Positions 56,244 through 64,000 of a stretch of 64,000 bases of DNA are shown here, piece by piece; positions within the stretch are counted from its first letter, which is position 1, and each line of letters opens with the position of its first letter. Location of the stretch: assembly GCF_000525835.1 (NCBI RefSeq), contig NZ_AODD01000009.1:1-64000 (forward strand). The letters are read 5' to 3'. Position numbers and translations under genes: made by a program. This stretch comes from Listeria grandensis FSL F6-0971 (GTDB lineage Bacteria; Bacillota; Bacilli; Lactobacillales; Listeriaceae). The notes under the pieces are model-generated. The model ran no database searches. It was given only the letters and a program-made list of their open reading frames with translations, and was not told the DNA's origin.

Positions 56244-58526
56244 CTATTTATGGTAATCATGTTTTTCTAACTTATCCACTAACTGCACAGCTTCACCAAA
56301 TAAATCTAGCTCTAGTGGCGCACCATCGAGTAATTCAAGGCGTACCGTTTTCGCGTTCACCGAAACTTCGATGAGGCGATCACGATAGTTAATTTTGAAA
56401 GCGTATTTCGTCCATGTTTTCGGTAGGAATGGTGCAAATGACAGGCGTTCCTGATAGGTACGCATTCCTGCAAAGCCTTGTACAATCGCGATCCAACTAC
56501 CCGCCATCGAAGTGATGTGCAGTCCGTCGTCCGTATCGTTATTATAGTTATCCAGATCCAGACGTGCCGTTCGATTATACATTTCGACAGCTTTGTCTTC
56601 ACGCCCAATTTCCGCGGCTAACACCGTATGAACTGCCGGTGAAAGACTTGACTCATGCACAGTCAACGGTTCGTAAAATTCATAATTTCGCTGCTTCGTC
56701 TCAAAATCAAATTCATCACCGAATATATAAATTCCCTGTAGCACATCTGCCTGTTTGATAAAACATGACCGCAAAATTTTATCCCATGACCAGTTCTGAT
56801 TAATTGGCTTATCTGCTTCTGTCAATGTATCCGTTGAGCGCAACTCTTTATCCAAGAATGTGTCATGCTGCACAAATATTTGCCACTTTTCATCATACGG
56901 AAAGTACATGTTATCAATGATATCCTGCCACAGATCGATTTCAGCATCAGAAACTTGTAGTTCCGCTTTTTTACCTGGCGTTATTTTCGCAAGCGATTCG
57001 ATTGTGTAGCGCAATGTCCATGTCGCAATGTAGTTTGTATACCAGTTATTACTAACATTATTTTCATATTCATTAGGCCCTGTCACACCATGAATCATAT
57101 ACTTATCCAATCGTTCCGACATGTGCACCCGATCCGCCCAAAAACGACTAATCTCAGTCAACACATCCATGCCTTCATTTTCTAAATAGGAGCTATCCCC
57201 TGTATAATTTGTATAATTATAAATCGCATAGGCAATCGCGCCGTTCCGATGAATCTCCTCAAATGTGATCTCCCATTCGTTATGACACTCCACACCAGTG
57301 AACGTGACCATCGGATAAAGCGCACCCTTCATGCCAATTTTACGCGCATTAATCTTTGCACCATCCAATTGATCGTGACGGTATTGCAATAAATTACGCG
57401 ATACGTTCTTGTCCGCTAGTGATAAATAAAGCGGCAAAGCAAACGCCTCTGTGTCCCAGTAAGTCGCACCACCATACTTCTCACCCGTAAAGCCCTTTGG
57501 CCCAATATTAAGACGCGCATCTTCACCATAATACGTCGCAAACAATTGGAAAATATTAAAGCGAATCCCTTGTTGTGCCGCGTCATCTCCCGAAATCAAC
57601 ACATCCGCTTTTTTCCAACGCTCACGCCAAGCAGTTACATGTTCTAGACGCAACATCTCGTAATCTAAACCTTCTAAATCATCCAAAATCCGCTGTGAGC
57701 TCGGCGCTAATTCTTGCTCCGCATAATCTCGCGAAGTCACAACCGCCACACGTTTTTCCAATTTTGCTGTTTTTCCTTTTGTCACCGTAAATCGATATTT
57801 ATTTTCCACATAAAGTTTTGACGCTTCAGCTGCAGTCTCACTTGCACTTTCTGCGCGTGATTCCATCGAAGCTGCAATCTTGAACCGAGGAATCTCAAAA
57901 TTGTTCTCAATCGTCTTGGTCACAATGGTTGCCTTGTTTTCACTTGCCTCTTGCGCCACTTCCAACCAAAACATGTCATCATAATTCGCGTCCTCATTCG
58001 TCACATTCCCATCGATATAAGGCGTTAAAGTCACGATTGCATCCGCATCCAACGCGGTAACATGATAGCGAATCAAGCACAGTTCTTGTTTCACAATGCT
58101 AAGAAAGCGCTCCGTTTCCACGAAGAATGCCTTCCCGTTTTTCGTAACCTTGAAAGAACGGCGCAAAATCCCTGTTTTCATATCCAATTCCAATACAAAA
58201 TCCGTCGCTTTATCCTTAAATAAGTCCAGTATTTCGCCATCTATTTCCACATCAATACCGATAAAATTAAGCGCATTAATCACTTTTCCAAAATAATCAG
58301 GGTAGCCATTCTTCCACCAACCAACACGCGTTTTATCCGGGTACCAAACACCCGCAATATACGTGCCTTGGTGCGTATCCCCAGAATATCGCTCCTCAAA
58401 ATTGCCGCGTATCCCCATATAGCCATTTCCAAGTGAAGTCAGACTTTCCTGTAATCGTTTCGCCTCTTTCTCTACACTTCTAGATCTTAATTTCCATTCA
58501 TCAATTTCAAATAAGCGTTGCATCAT
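56244..58526 (-). CDS. malP: maltose phosphorylase (GH65)
   Basis: A 760-residue cytosolic GH65 enzyme splitting maltose with phosphate to glucose and beta-glucose 1-phosphate. N-terminal beta-sandwich (about 1-270), linker, (alpha/alpha)6 barrel with the catalytic Glu in [15 protein letters not shown] (about 485) and phosphate-binding HESSLSP (about 640), and a C-terminal sheet domain. Kojibiose or trehalose phosphorylase are alternatives in the family, but the maltodextrin context supports maltose. The start is four bases inside the end of the DUF1189 gene. Part of the maltodextrin operon. Confidence 0.92.
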   Translation of the reverse strand: MMQRLFEIDEWKLRSRSVEKEAKRLQESLTSLGNGYMGIRGNFEERYSGDTHQGTYIAGVWYPDKTRVGWWKNGYPDYFGKVINALNFIGIDVEIDGEILDLFKDKATDFVLELDMKTGILRRSFKVTKNGKAFFVETERFLSIVKQELCLIRYHVTALDADAIVTLTPYIDGNVTNEDANYDDMFWLEVAQEASENKATIVTKTIENNFEIPRFKIAASMESRAESASETAAEASKLYVENKYRFTVTKGKTAKLEKRVAVVTSRDYAEQELAPSSQRILDDLEGLDYEMLRLEHVTAWRERWKKADVLISGDDAAQQGIRFNIFQLFATYYGEDARLNIGPKGFTGEKYGGATYWDTEAFALPLYLSLADKNVSRNLLQYRHDQLDGAKINARKIGMKGALYPMVTFTGVECHNEWEITFEEIHRNGAIAYAIYNYTNYTGDSSYLENEGMDVLTEISRFWADRVHMSERLDKYMIHGVTGPNEYENNVSNNWYTNYIATWTLRYTIESLAKITPGKKAELQVSDAEIDLWQDIIDNMYFPYDEKWQIFVQHDTFLDKELRSTDTLTEADKPINQNWSWDKILRSCFIKQADVLQGIYIFGDEFDFETKQRNYEFYEPLTVHESSLSPAVHTVLAAEIGREDKAVEMYNRTARLDLDNYNNDTDDGLHITSMAGSWIAIVQGFAGMRTYQERLSFAPFLPKTWTKYAFKINYRDRLIEVSVNAKTVRLELLDGAPLELDLFGEAVQLVDKLEKHDYHK

Positions 58527-59362
58527 CCTGCTCGTCCCCCCAATTCCAAAATATCATCCGTCTGTCTAAAACGCGTCTTAATGAAGGTGAATGCAATCAT
58601 CAGCACCATGCCAAGCGACTGAACCGCCATCATCACCGTCACATCAAAATAAATCAACCCGATCACAGTAGCAAAAAGCGTTGGTAATCCAAGCGCGAGC
58701 AACGTCAATGACAGTGCCTCTTTGTAAGAACCTATTTCCGACATCTGATTTCGCTTCGTAAACCAAATAAACAGAGCCGCAAACAGCGTCAACATGAGGC
58801 TACTCGCGAAAAGTACCGAACCAAGCATCGCGGACATCGTCAAAAATACAAACGCCTTGTTCTGCACATACCACTGTCCACTAATCCACGCCTGCATATC
58901 CGTCGGACTCGTAATTCCCTCAAGACTCGCGTCATCCGTATACTTCACCGTGAACGCATATCCTGAGCTATCCCGAAGTTCCATACTATTTTTTCCTAAA
59001 ACAAGCATATTTTTCGCATCTGGTCTATCCGAATTCGCCAGGTTAACCATCGCGATACCGCTCTTATTTTCAAGCCTCGTCTCACTCGGTTGTCCCGAAA
59101 GCGTTCCATTTTGTAGCGCATAACTGGCCGTAACCTCACTTACAAAAGCCTCATCCACCTGCTGCATCATATTTGGCATCAACGACTCCAAATCAAACGA
59201 ATCCTGCTTCGCAAAATGAAGCGACACTGGGATCAACAAACAAGCCGTCAAAAACACAAATATAAATATCAACTTTCCCCATCCAAACGACGTTCGATTA
59301 GCAAACATTCGCTTTGGCGAGCACATTCCCCAAAAATAACTCATCGGAAACCCACGCTTCAT
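58523..59362 (-). CDS. DUF1189 membrane protein
   Basis: A 279-residue protein with one N-terminal helix ([19 protein letters not shown]), an extracytoplasmic region (about 50-165) and four C-terminal helices (about 165-265), the DUF1189 layout. The gene sits between malG and malP in Listeria; its role is unknown. The start is uncertain: ATG at 59362 lacks a good RBS, and ATG at 59344 (MSYFWGM) is an alternative. Confidence 0.82.
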   Translation of the reverse strand: MKRGFPMSYFWGMCSPKRMFANRTSFGWGKLIFIFVFLTACLLIPVSLHFAKQDSFDLESLMPNMMQQVDEAFVSEVTASYALQNGTLSGQPSETRLENKSGIAMVNLANSDRPDAKNMLVLGKNSMELRDSSGYAFTVKYTDDASLEGITSPTDMQAWISGQWYVQNKAFVFLTMSAMLGSVLFASSLMLTLFAALFIWFTKRNQMSEIGSYKEALSLTLLALGLPTLFATVIGLIYFDVTVMMAVQSLGMVLMIAFTFIKTRFRQTDDILELGGRAG

Positions 59363-59563
59363 AACTCATCACATCACAATCTAAAAATCTCATCCTCAAA
59401 GCTATCATAGCACCCCAAGGAAAACTTTAACAAATAAAACCTTCTTTCAAAACAAAGGCCAAAATCAAACTTCCGAAAGGCGACAAACAGATCCCAAGTC
59501 TTTGCCCGCACATAGGAGCATAAGCTATAGTATGCGAACAACTCCAACACTAAGCTCCCATCA

Positions 59564-60416
59564 CTAGCCTTTGGTTCCGCCGGCCGTAAGTCCCGACACA
59601 AAGTTCTTTTGTAGGAAGAAGAACAATAAACAGATCGGTAAAGCCGCTAAAATAGCACCTGCAGCAAATAGTGCAACTTTTTGTTGTTGCGGATTCGCAA
59701 TAAAACTCTGCAAGCCAACAGCAATTGTCAAATTTTCCGGTGTCCGTAGTAGAAATTTTGCCAAAAGGAAATCTCCAAACGGTCCCATGAACGCCCACAA
59801 AGCTTGTACCGCAATCATCGGCCGAACTAGCGGCAAGATAATTTGACCAAAAATCCGGAAATGACCTGCACCATCAAGCTTCGCAGATTCATCCAAATCG
59901 CGCGGCACTGTGTCGAAATAGCCCTTCATCAGCCAAATGTTCATCGGAATTCCGCCGCCAATATAAATCAATGTTAAGAACCAGAATTGATCTAACGCGC
60001 CTAAAAGCATTGCTAACACATAAAAAGCGGTTAAAGCAGCCATTGTCGGCACCATTTGAATAATCAAGAAGAAAATCAAGCTATTTTTACGTCCTTTGAA
60101 ACGGTAACGACTATACGTATAGCCCGCAATCGTCACAATCGCAACTTGGAAAATCATCGTTGTAACTGCAATAATCAACGTATTACGATACCAGTCTAAA
60201 TACAATGTGTCATTGAAAAGTCTCGCAAAGTTATTAAGCGTCCAATTATCGCTCCATTCTAGTGTGAATGCTGCAATATTGCCAGGTTTAAACGCCGATG
60301 ATGCTGTAATCAAAATCGGATATAAAATGACAATCGTTAAACCTATCAAAAAGAAGTACGTGAAAAATTTTGTTAAGAAATTCGTTGTCCGTTGATCTTT
60401 AAAAAAACGACTTCAT
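59564..60416 (-). CDS. malG: maltodextrin ABC transporter permease MalG (frameshift at T7)
   Basis: About 283 residues when repaired: [35 protein letters not shown]..., six membrane helices and the EAA loop ([27 protein letters not shown]) that docks on the ATPase. The ATG at 60416 is out of frame because of seven T at 60401-60407; six would restore it. The first in-frame start otherwise lacks the N-terminal region. It pairs with MalF; the ATPase (MsmX-like) is not encoded here. The region 59363-59563 downstream has no gene. Confidence 0.88.
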
Positions 60417-60417
60417 C

Positions 60418-61719
60418 CTACATCATCCCTTCATTACCAAAGGCATTGGTTTTCTTAAACGCAATCATAGATACAGAAATAACAACAATCGATATAAGGA
60501 GCGTAACCGCCGCTGCAACCGCATACTGTGGCGAGGTCCCAGTTGTTAACTTGTATATCCAAGAAATAAGTATATCCGTTGAGCCAGCACCTGCACCGAC
60601 ACTTCCAGGTCCACCTTCATTAAATAGGTAGATGATAGAGAAGTTATTGAAATTAAATGTATACTGTGTAATAAATACAGGAGCCGTCACAAAAAGAATC
60701 ATCGGCATTGTAATTTTGCGGAAACGCGAAATGGCACTGGCACCATCAATTTTTGCGGCTTCGTATAGTTCACCAGGAATTGCTTGTAAAACCCCGGTAA
60801 CCATAACGTAGATATATGGAAATCCCAACCATCCTTGAATAGATATTAAGGCTACTTTTGTCCAGAACGGGTCTGTTTTCCAAGCAAGCGATGGAATATC
60901 CACAAACGGCAGATGATTTAAAAGTGGGATAACTTGCATATTAATTGCACCGATGCTGTCATTGAACATGTTAGAAAAACTCATGATCGTGATAAAAGCT
61001 GGTACTGCCCACGGAAGCAAGAAAACAACTCCGAAAAGGCGCTTTCCTTTGATGAAATTTTGATTGGCAACAACAGCCGTGAAAACACCGATTATAATTT
61101 GTAACGTTGTTGCGCAAAGTGTCCAAATGAGCGTCCACGAGAATACACTCAAGAATGTATCGCGATATGAGCTCAAGAAAAAGATACTAAAGAAATTCTT
61201 GAAACCGACCCAGTCAATTAAGTTCGCTGGTGGAATGTGATAAAAATCATAGTTCGTAAATGCCATAAATAGCGTGACCAGTACTGGAAAAATGATAACA
61301 AATGTCATCACAAGATATGCAGGTAGCGTGAAAAGATATGGAAAACCTTTCTCCACCATATTTTTTAGAATATCGATCGTTTTTGTATTAACTGTTTCTC
61401 CCAAGTTCCACGTTATTGCTACCCGCCTCGCATCAAATATATTAATAATATAAAAGCCGATAAAAAGGACAGTAACAATCAGTTGAAGCGTTCCCTCAAT
61501 CATCAGGAACAACGAGTGATCTACACCTGGAATTGATCCGAGCGTAATAAGACCAATAAATGCATTAATACCAACTGCAATAAATTCGATAACAAAGGCA
61601 ATAAAAACGGCGATGAAAACCACACCTTTAAAAATTTGCCCGTTATAAAATTGTCCGAGTCCTGGAATGATCGATAACAGCGTCGCCTTACGAACATTTT
61701 TAATTGGTTCATTATTCAT
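60418..61719 (-). CDS. malF: maltodextrin ABC transporter permease MalF
   Basis: A 433-residue permease with about eight membrane helices, two extra at the N terminus as in MalF proteins, and the EAA loop ELYEAAKIDGASAISRFRKITMPM (about 330). It forms the transport channel with MalG and takes maltodextrins from MalE. GGGAGATAA precedes the ATG. The stop lies two bases before the malG start. Confidence 0.94.
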   Translation of the reverse strand: MNNEPIKNVRKATLLSIIPGLGQFYNGQIFKGVVFIAVFIAFVIEFIAVGINAFIGLITLGSIPGVDHSLFLMIEGTLQLIVTVLFIGFYIINIFDARRVAITWNLGETVNTKTIDILKNMVEKGFPYLFTLPAYLVMTFVIIFPVLVTLFMAFTNYDFYHIPPANLIDWVGFKNFFSIFFLSSYRDTFLSVFSWTLIWTLCATTLQIIIGVFTAVVANQNFIKGKRLFGVVFLLPWAVPAFITIMSFSNMFNDSIGAINMQVIPLLNHLPFVDIPSLAWKTDPFWTKVALISIQGWLGFPYIYVMVTGVLQAIPGELYEAAKIDGASAISRFRKITMPMILFVTAPVFITQYTFNFNNFSIIYLFNEGGPGSVGAGAGSTDILISWIYKLTTGTSPQYAVAAAVTLLISIVVISVSMIAFKKTNAFGNEGMM

Positions 61720-61739
61720 CGTGTTATCTCCCTATCTTA

Positions 61740-61779
61740 AAGCTTGGGAGTGGAATAAAGCCTCCCATCTCCCAAACTT
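61740..61779 (-). terminator. hairpin between malE and malF
   Basis: AAAGTTTGGGAG and CTCCCAAGCTTT form a near-perfect stem on the minus strand just after malE, without a T run. Such hairpins typically stabilise the malE mRNA or reduce read-through, giving more binding protein than permease. Confidence 0.55.
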
Positions 61780-61788
61780 TCTTTTTAT

Positions 61789-63052
61789 TTATTTTTGATA
61801 TTTCTGAGCGATATTGTCTGAGATTACTTTGACAGCGTCGTTTGCAGATTGTTTTGGCGTTTTATTACCCGATGCTGCGTCAAACATTAAGTTCTCAGCA
61901 CCCGTCCAAACTTCGGCCATTTCCGGAATGTTTGGCATTGGTTGTGCATTCGCGTATTGTGCAATAACCGCTGTTGATAATTCGTCTTTCTTAGCCGCGG
62001 CTGTATCACGTGATTCGTGGTTTGCCGGCACTTCATTTGTCATTTCGTACAATGTATTTTGATTATCTGTGTTCGTCAAGTAGTCTACCCATTTTTGAGC
62101 TACGTCTTTGTTTTTAGAGTAATTCGAGATAACCCAACCTTTACCACCAGCGAATGGCGAATAAGGCTTGTTATTATCAAGTGTTGGAATTTCTGCAACA
62201 CCATAGTTTAATTTCGCTTCTTTATAGCTGGCTGCTGACCAAGGTCCACCGATGATGGCGCCCGCTTTACCTTTTATAAACTGATCTTGGATAAAGTCAT
62301 CCGCGCTCTTATTGTCTTGCATTCCTTTTGGCCAATAAGTTTGGAACCATTTCGTTGCGTACGTAATTCCTTCGATAGAACCTTCGTTATTCAGACCAAT
62401 ATCTTTCGGATTCGTGCCGTTATCACCAAATACATAGCCGCCATAACCCGCTAGCAGACCATATGAGAAATAGAAATCTGTCCATTTAGCAAGAAAGGCT
62501 GTTGATTTTCCTTTTTCTGTTTCAAAATTAAAACGAGGATCTTTTGTTAACGCTTCTAGTTCTTTAAAAGTCGTTGGGGCTTTGTCTAGTAAATCTTTAT
62601 TGTAATACAGCACGAGTGTCTCAATGATTGCTGGTGCACCGTATATTTTGTCGTCAATCGTCACTTGTTTCACATCATTATCATCAAGTTGATCTTTATT
62701 TCCCAATTTCACTTCAGCTAAATGTCCCTGTTGTCCAAGACTACCGATTCTGTCATACGCTGACATCATTACGTCTGGCGCTGTTCCCGCTGGACCATCT
62801 AGTGGCAATGCTTCCAGTGTTTCGAACATATCTTTTTTAACTACTTTTAATTGTTACGTCGTTATCTTTTTCGAATTTAGATTTCACTTTATCAATATAT
62901 TTTGCATAGCCTTCATCAACGGAAACCGTCAATGTTTTTTTACTGCTATCCGAACTGCTATCTTTTGATGAGCTGCCGCTACCACATGCTGCAAGACTTG
63001 CTACAATTACCAAAACCATTGCTAATAAGCTAAACTTTTTGAATGAACTCAT
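61789..63052 (-). CDS. malE: maltodextrin-binding lipoprotein MalE (frameshifted as read)
   Basis: About 420 residues when repaired. Signal peptide with lipobox LAAC (MSSFKKFSLLAMVLVIVASLAAC), a Ser-rich linker, then an extracellular solute-binding family 1 fold (KTLTVSVDEGYAKYIDK; FAGGKGWVISNYSKN near residue 290). It delivers maltodextrins to MalFG. The frame breaks at AAAA (62845-62848): ...DNDVTIK-VVKKDMFETLEALPLDGPAG is continuous with three A. The start at 63052 follows AGGAGG. Probably a read error. Confidence 0.9.
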
Positions 63053-63088
63053 TACCTTTTTTCCTCCTCTTTTGGAAAATCCATGCAC

Positions 63089-63328
63089 AACTTATCAATC
63101 ATAGTCTGTGCATTCCTTCTCCACGCCCTATTTTATTCTTTGGTAAAGCATTGTGAAACAGGTTAACCTCTGTAGTCATTATGGCTGATAACGAAAACGT
63201 TTTCAAGATTTATTTCCGTGTTACCGATAACAGGATTATTGGTATGACTTGGGTGGTGGTAACAGGGGTAAGTGTTATCCTGGAAATCGGGCCCTGTTAC
63301 CGCGCCTTGTAAGTTTGTGAAAGGGATA
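63089..63328 (-). promoter_or_regulatory. malE control region: promoter, cre site, inverted repeat
   Basis: On the minus strand TTTCAC (63158-63153), 17 bases, TAAAAT (63135-63130) form a promoter. TGAAAACGTTTTCG (63205-63192), a near-ideal cre or LacI-type operator, lies about 35 bases upstream of the -35. Further up, GGTAACAGGG (63259-63268) and CCCTGTTACC (63292-63301) form a ten-base inverted repeat without a T run, just after the neopullulanase gene. CcpA and a MalR-like regulator are the expected inputs. Confidence 0.7.
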
Positions 63329-64000
63329 TTAGCTCTCTAGAATGGTAAATGATTTCGCTGCTACCTGAATGTCTGTAACAGTTTCATCCGTCCAAACATT
63401 TCGAAGTTCAGTTTGAATACCAAGATCCGATTTTTCAATGCGTTGCACTACTTCACTTTGGTTGAAAAGGAAGATCAAGCGCTTGACGCCTAGTGTCCTT
63501 GAAAATGTTACAATCCGATTTATATCATCAACAACATGCCATTCTAAGTTACCATACGTCAGTATCTCTTGATTCACTTTGCGAAAAGCAATTAATTTCT
63601 TCATGAAGGCTAGCATTTCTTTATCTTGCTTCGCCTCATCCCACTCCATACATTTACGACAAAGCGGGTCATCCGCACCATCCATGCCAATTTCAGTCCC
63701 ATAATAGATACACGGAGAACCGGTATGTGCAAACATGAAAGCTAGCGCTAGTTTTGCCCTCTCTTTATCCCCCTCACATCGCGTCAATAGACGAGCCGTA
63801 TCATGCGAATCAAGCATATTAAACATCACATGATTCACCTGCTCTTGATAGCGCATCAACTGTTCATTAATTCCAGATACCATTTTCGTTGGCTTAATAC
63901 GCTCTTCTACAAAATTCTCAATGATTGTTTGCGTGAAAGGATAGTTCATCACAGAATCGAACTCATCTCCAAGCAACCAAGCCCAAGAATCGTGCCAAAT
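63329..64000 (-). CDS. neopullulanase / cyclomaltodextrinase, C-terminal part (cut by window end)
   Basis: The C-terminal 224 codons of a GH13 subfamily 20 enzyme. The frame continues without stop to base 64000 (IWHDSWAWLLGDEFDSVMNYPF), so the start lies outside. Conserved region IV with the transition-state Asp is visible in FNMLDSHDTARLL, and TGSPCIYYGTEIGMDG follows, then a C-terminal beta domain. The nucleophile and acid are outside the window. It hydrolyses maltodextrins or cyclodextrins in the cytosol and belongs to the maltodextrin cluster. Confidence 0.92.
   Translation of the reverse strand: MWHDSWAWLLGDEFDSVMNYPFTQTIIENFVEERIKPTKMVSGINEQLMRYQEQVNHVMFNMLDSHDTARLLTRCEGDKERAKLALAFMFAHTGSPCIYYGTEIGMDGADDPLCRKCMEWDEAKQDKEMLAFMKKLIAFRKVNQEILTYGNLEWHVVDDINRIVTFSRTLGVKRLIFLFNQSEVVQRIEKSDLGIQTELRNVWTDETVTDIQVAAKSFTILES

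Noticed and set aside
1-64000. CRISPR array, tRNA, rRNA, prophage or transposase genes
   Set aside because: No regularly spaced repeats, cloverleaf-like genes, integrase or transposase sequences were recognised on either strand.

Overview
The window looks like a chromosomal segment of a Listeriaceae bacterium, most likely a Listeria of the sensu lato group. The reasons are the gene content and gene order (prfC, glutathione peroxidase, M42 peptidase, MFS, ilvE, esterase, rpiA, dltXABCD; cdaA-ybbR-glmM followed by malP and the maltodextrin transporter; an EsxA-EsaA-EssA-EsaB-EssB-EssC locus), strong AGGAGG ribosome binding sites, LPXTG surface proteins, a glmS ribozyme and a yybP-ykoY riboswitch. 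No rRNA, tRNA, CRISPR array or transposase was seen. The species is not fixed by the sequence.

Layout. 0-3.5 kb: two TerC-family proteins and a KtrD/TrkH potassium channel, behind a manganese-type riboswitch with its own terminator. 3.6-6.2 kb: a lipoprotein and a LysM+LPXTG surface protein, separated by a long palindromic intergenic element. 6.2-16.4 kb: RF3, a wall-anchored pullulanase with a cre site, glutathione peroxidase, M42 aminopeptidase, a 14-TM drug exporter, a SUKH/SMI1-type protein and two small membrane proteins. 16.4-16.7 kb: a 32-residue Fst-like toxin peptide with a convergent antisense RNA, matching a type I toxin-antitoxin (par-like) locus. 16.7-24.8 kb: ilvE, esterase, GNAT, rpiA and the dlt operon (D-alanylation of teichoic acids). 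24.8-29.2 kb: glmS with its ribozyme, a frameshifted mini-LPXTG protein and three poorly known genes. 29.2-34.7 kb: an ascorbate/pentose-type PTS (IIB, IIC), split transketolase and a PRD regulator carrying an EIIA domain.

34.9-49.9 kb is the type VII secretion (T7SS) locus. After two near-identical EsxA copies come EsaA, EssA, EsaB, EssB and EssC. An AT-rich effector module follows: a lipoprotein, a long protein with an N-terminal lipase domain (GxSxG) and a C-terminal helical LXG-like part, a small Lap1/DUF3130-like helical partner, and an unknown protein. The order and domain layout recall the staphylococcal TslA lipase toxin with its lipoprotein immunity factor. The 3' part of essC shares the AT-rich composition of this module, which suggests that an exchangeable cassette was recombined into essC.

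50-64 kb: a GNAT, a Crp/Fnr regulator, a CPDC thioredoxin-like protein, cdaA-ybbR-glmM (c-di-AMP synthesis and peptidoglycan precursors) and maltodextrin genes (malP, DUF1189, malG, malF, malE, and a neopullulanase running off the end).

Ten genes carry apparent one-base frameshifts, mostly in homopolymers (ilvE, a mini-LPXTG gene, PTS IIC, the T7SS effector, its small neighbour, esaA, glmM, ybbR, malG, malE). As glmM is normally essential, most are probably sequencing errors. I list these genes at full length and name the break point.
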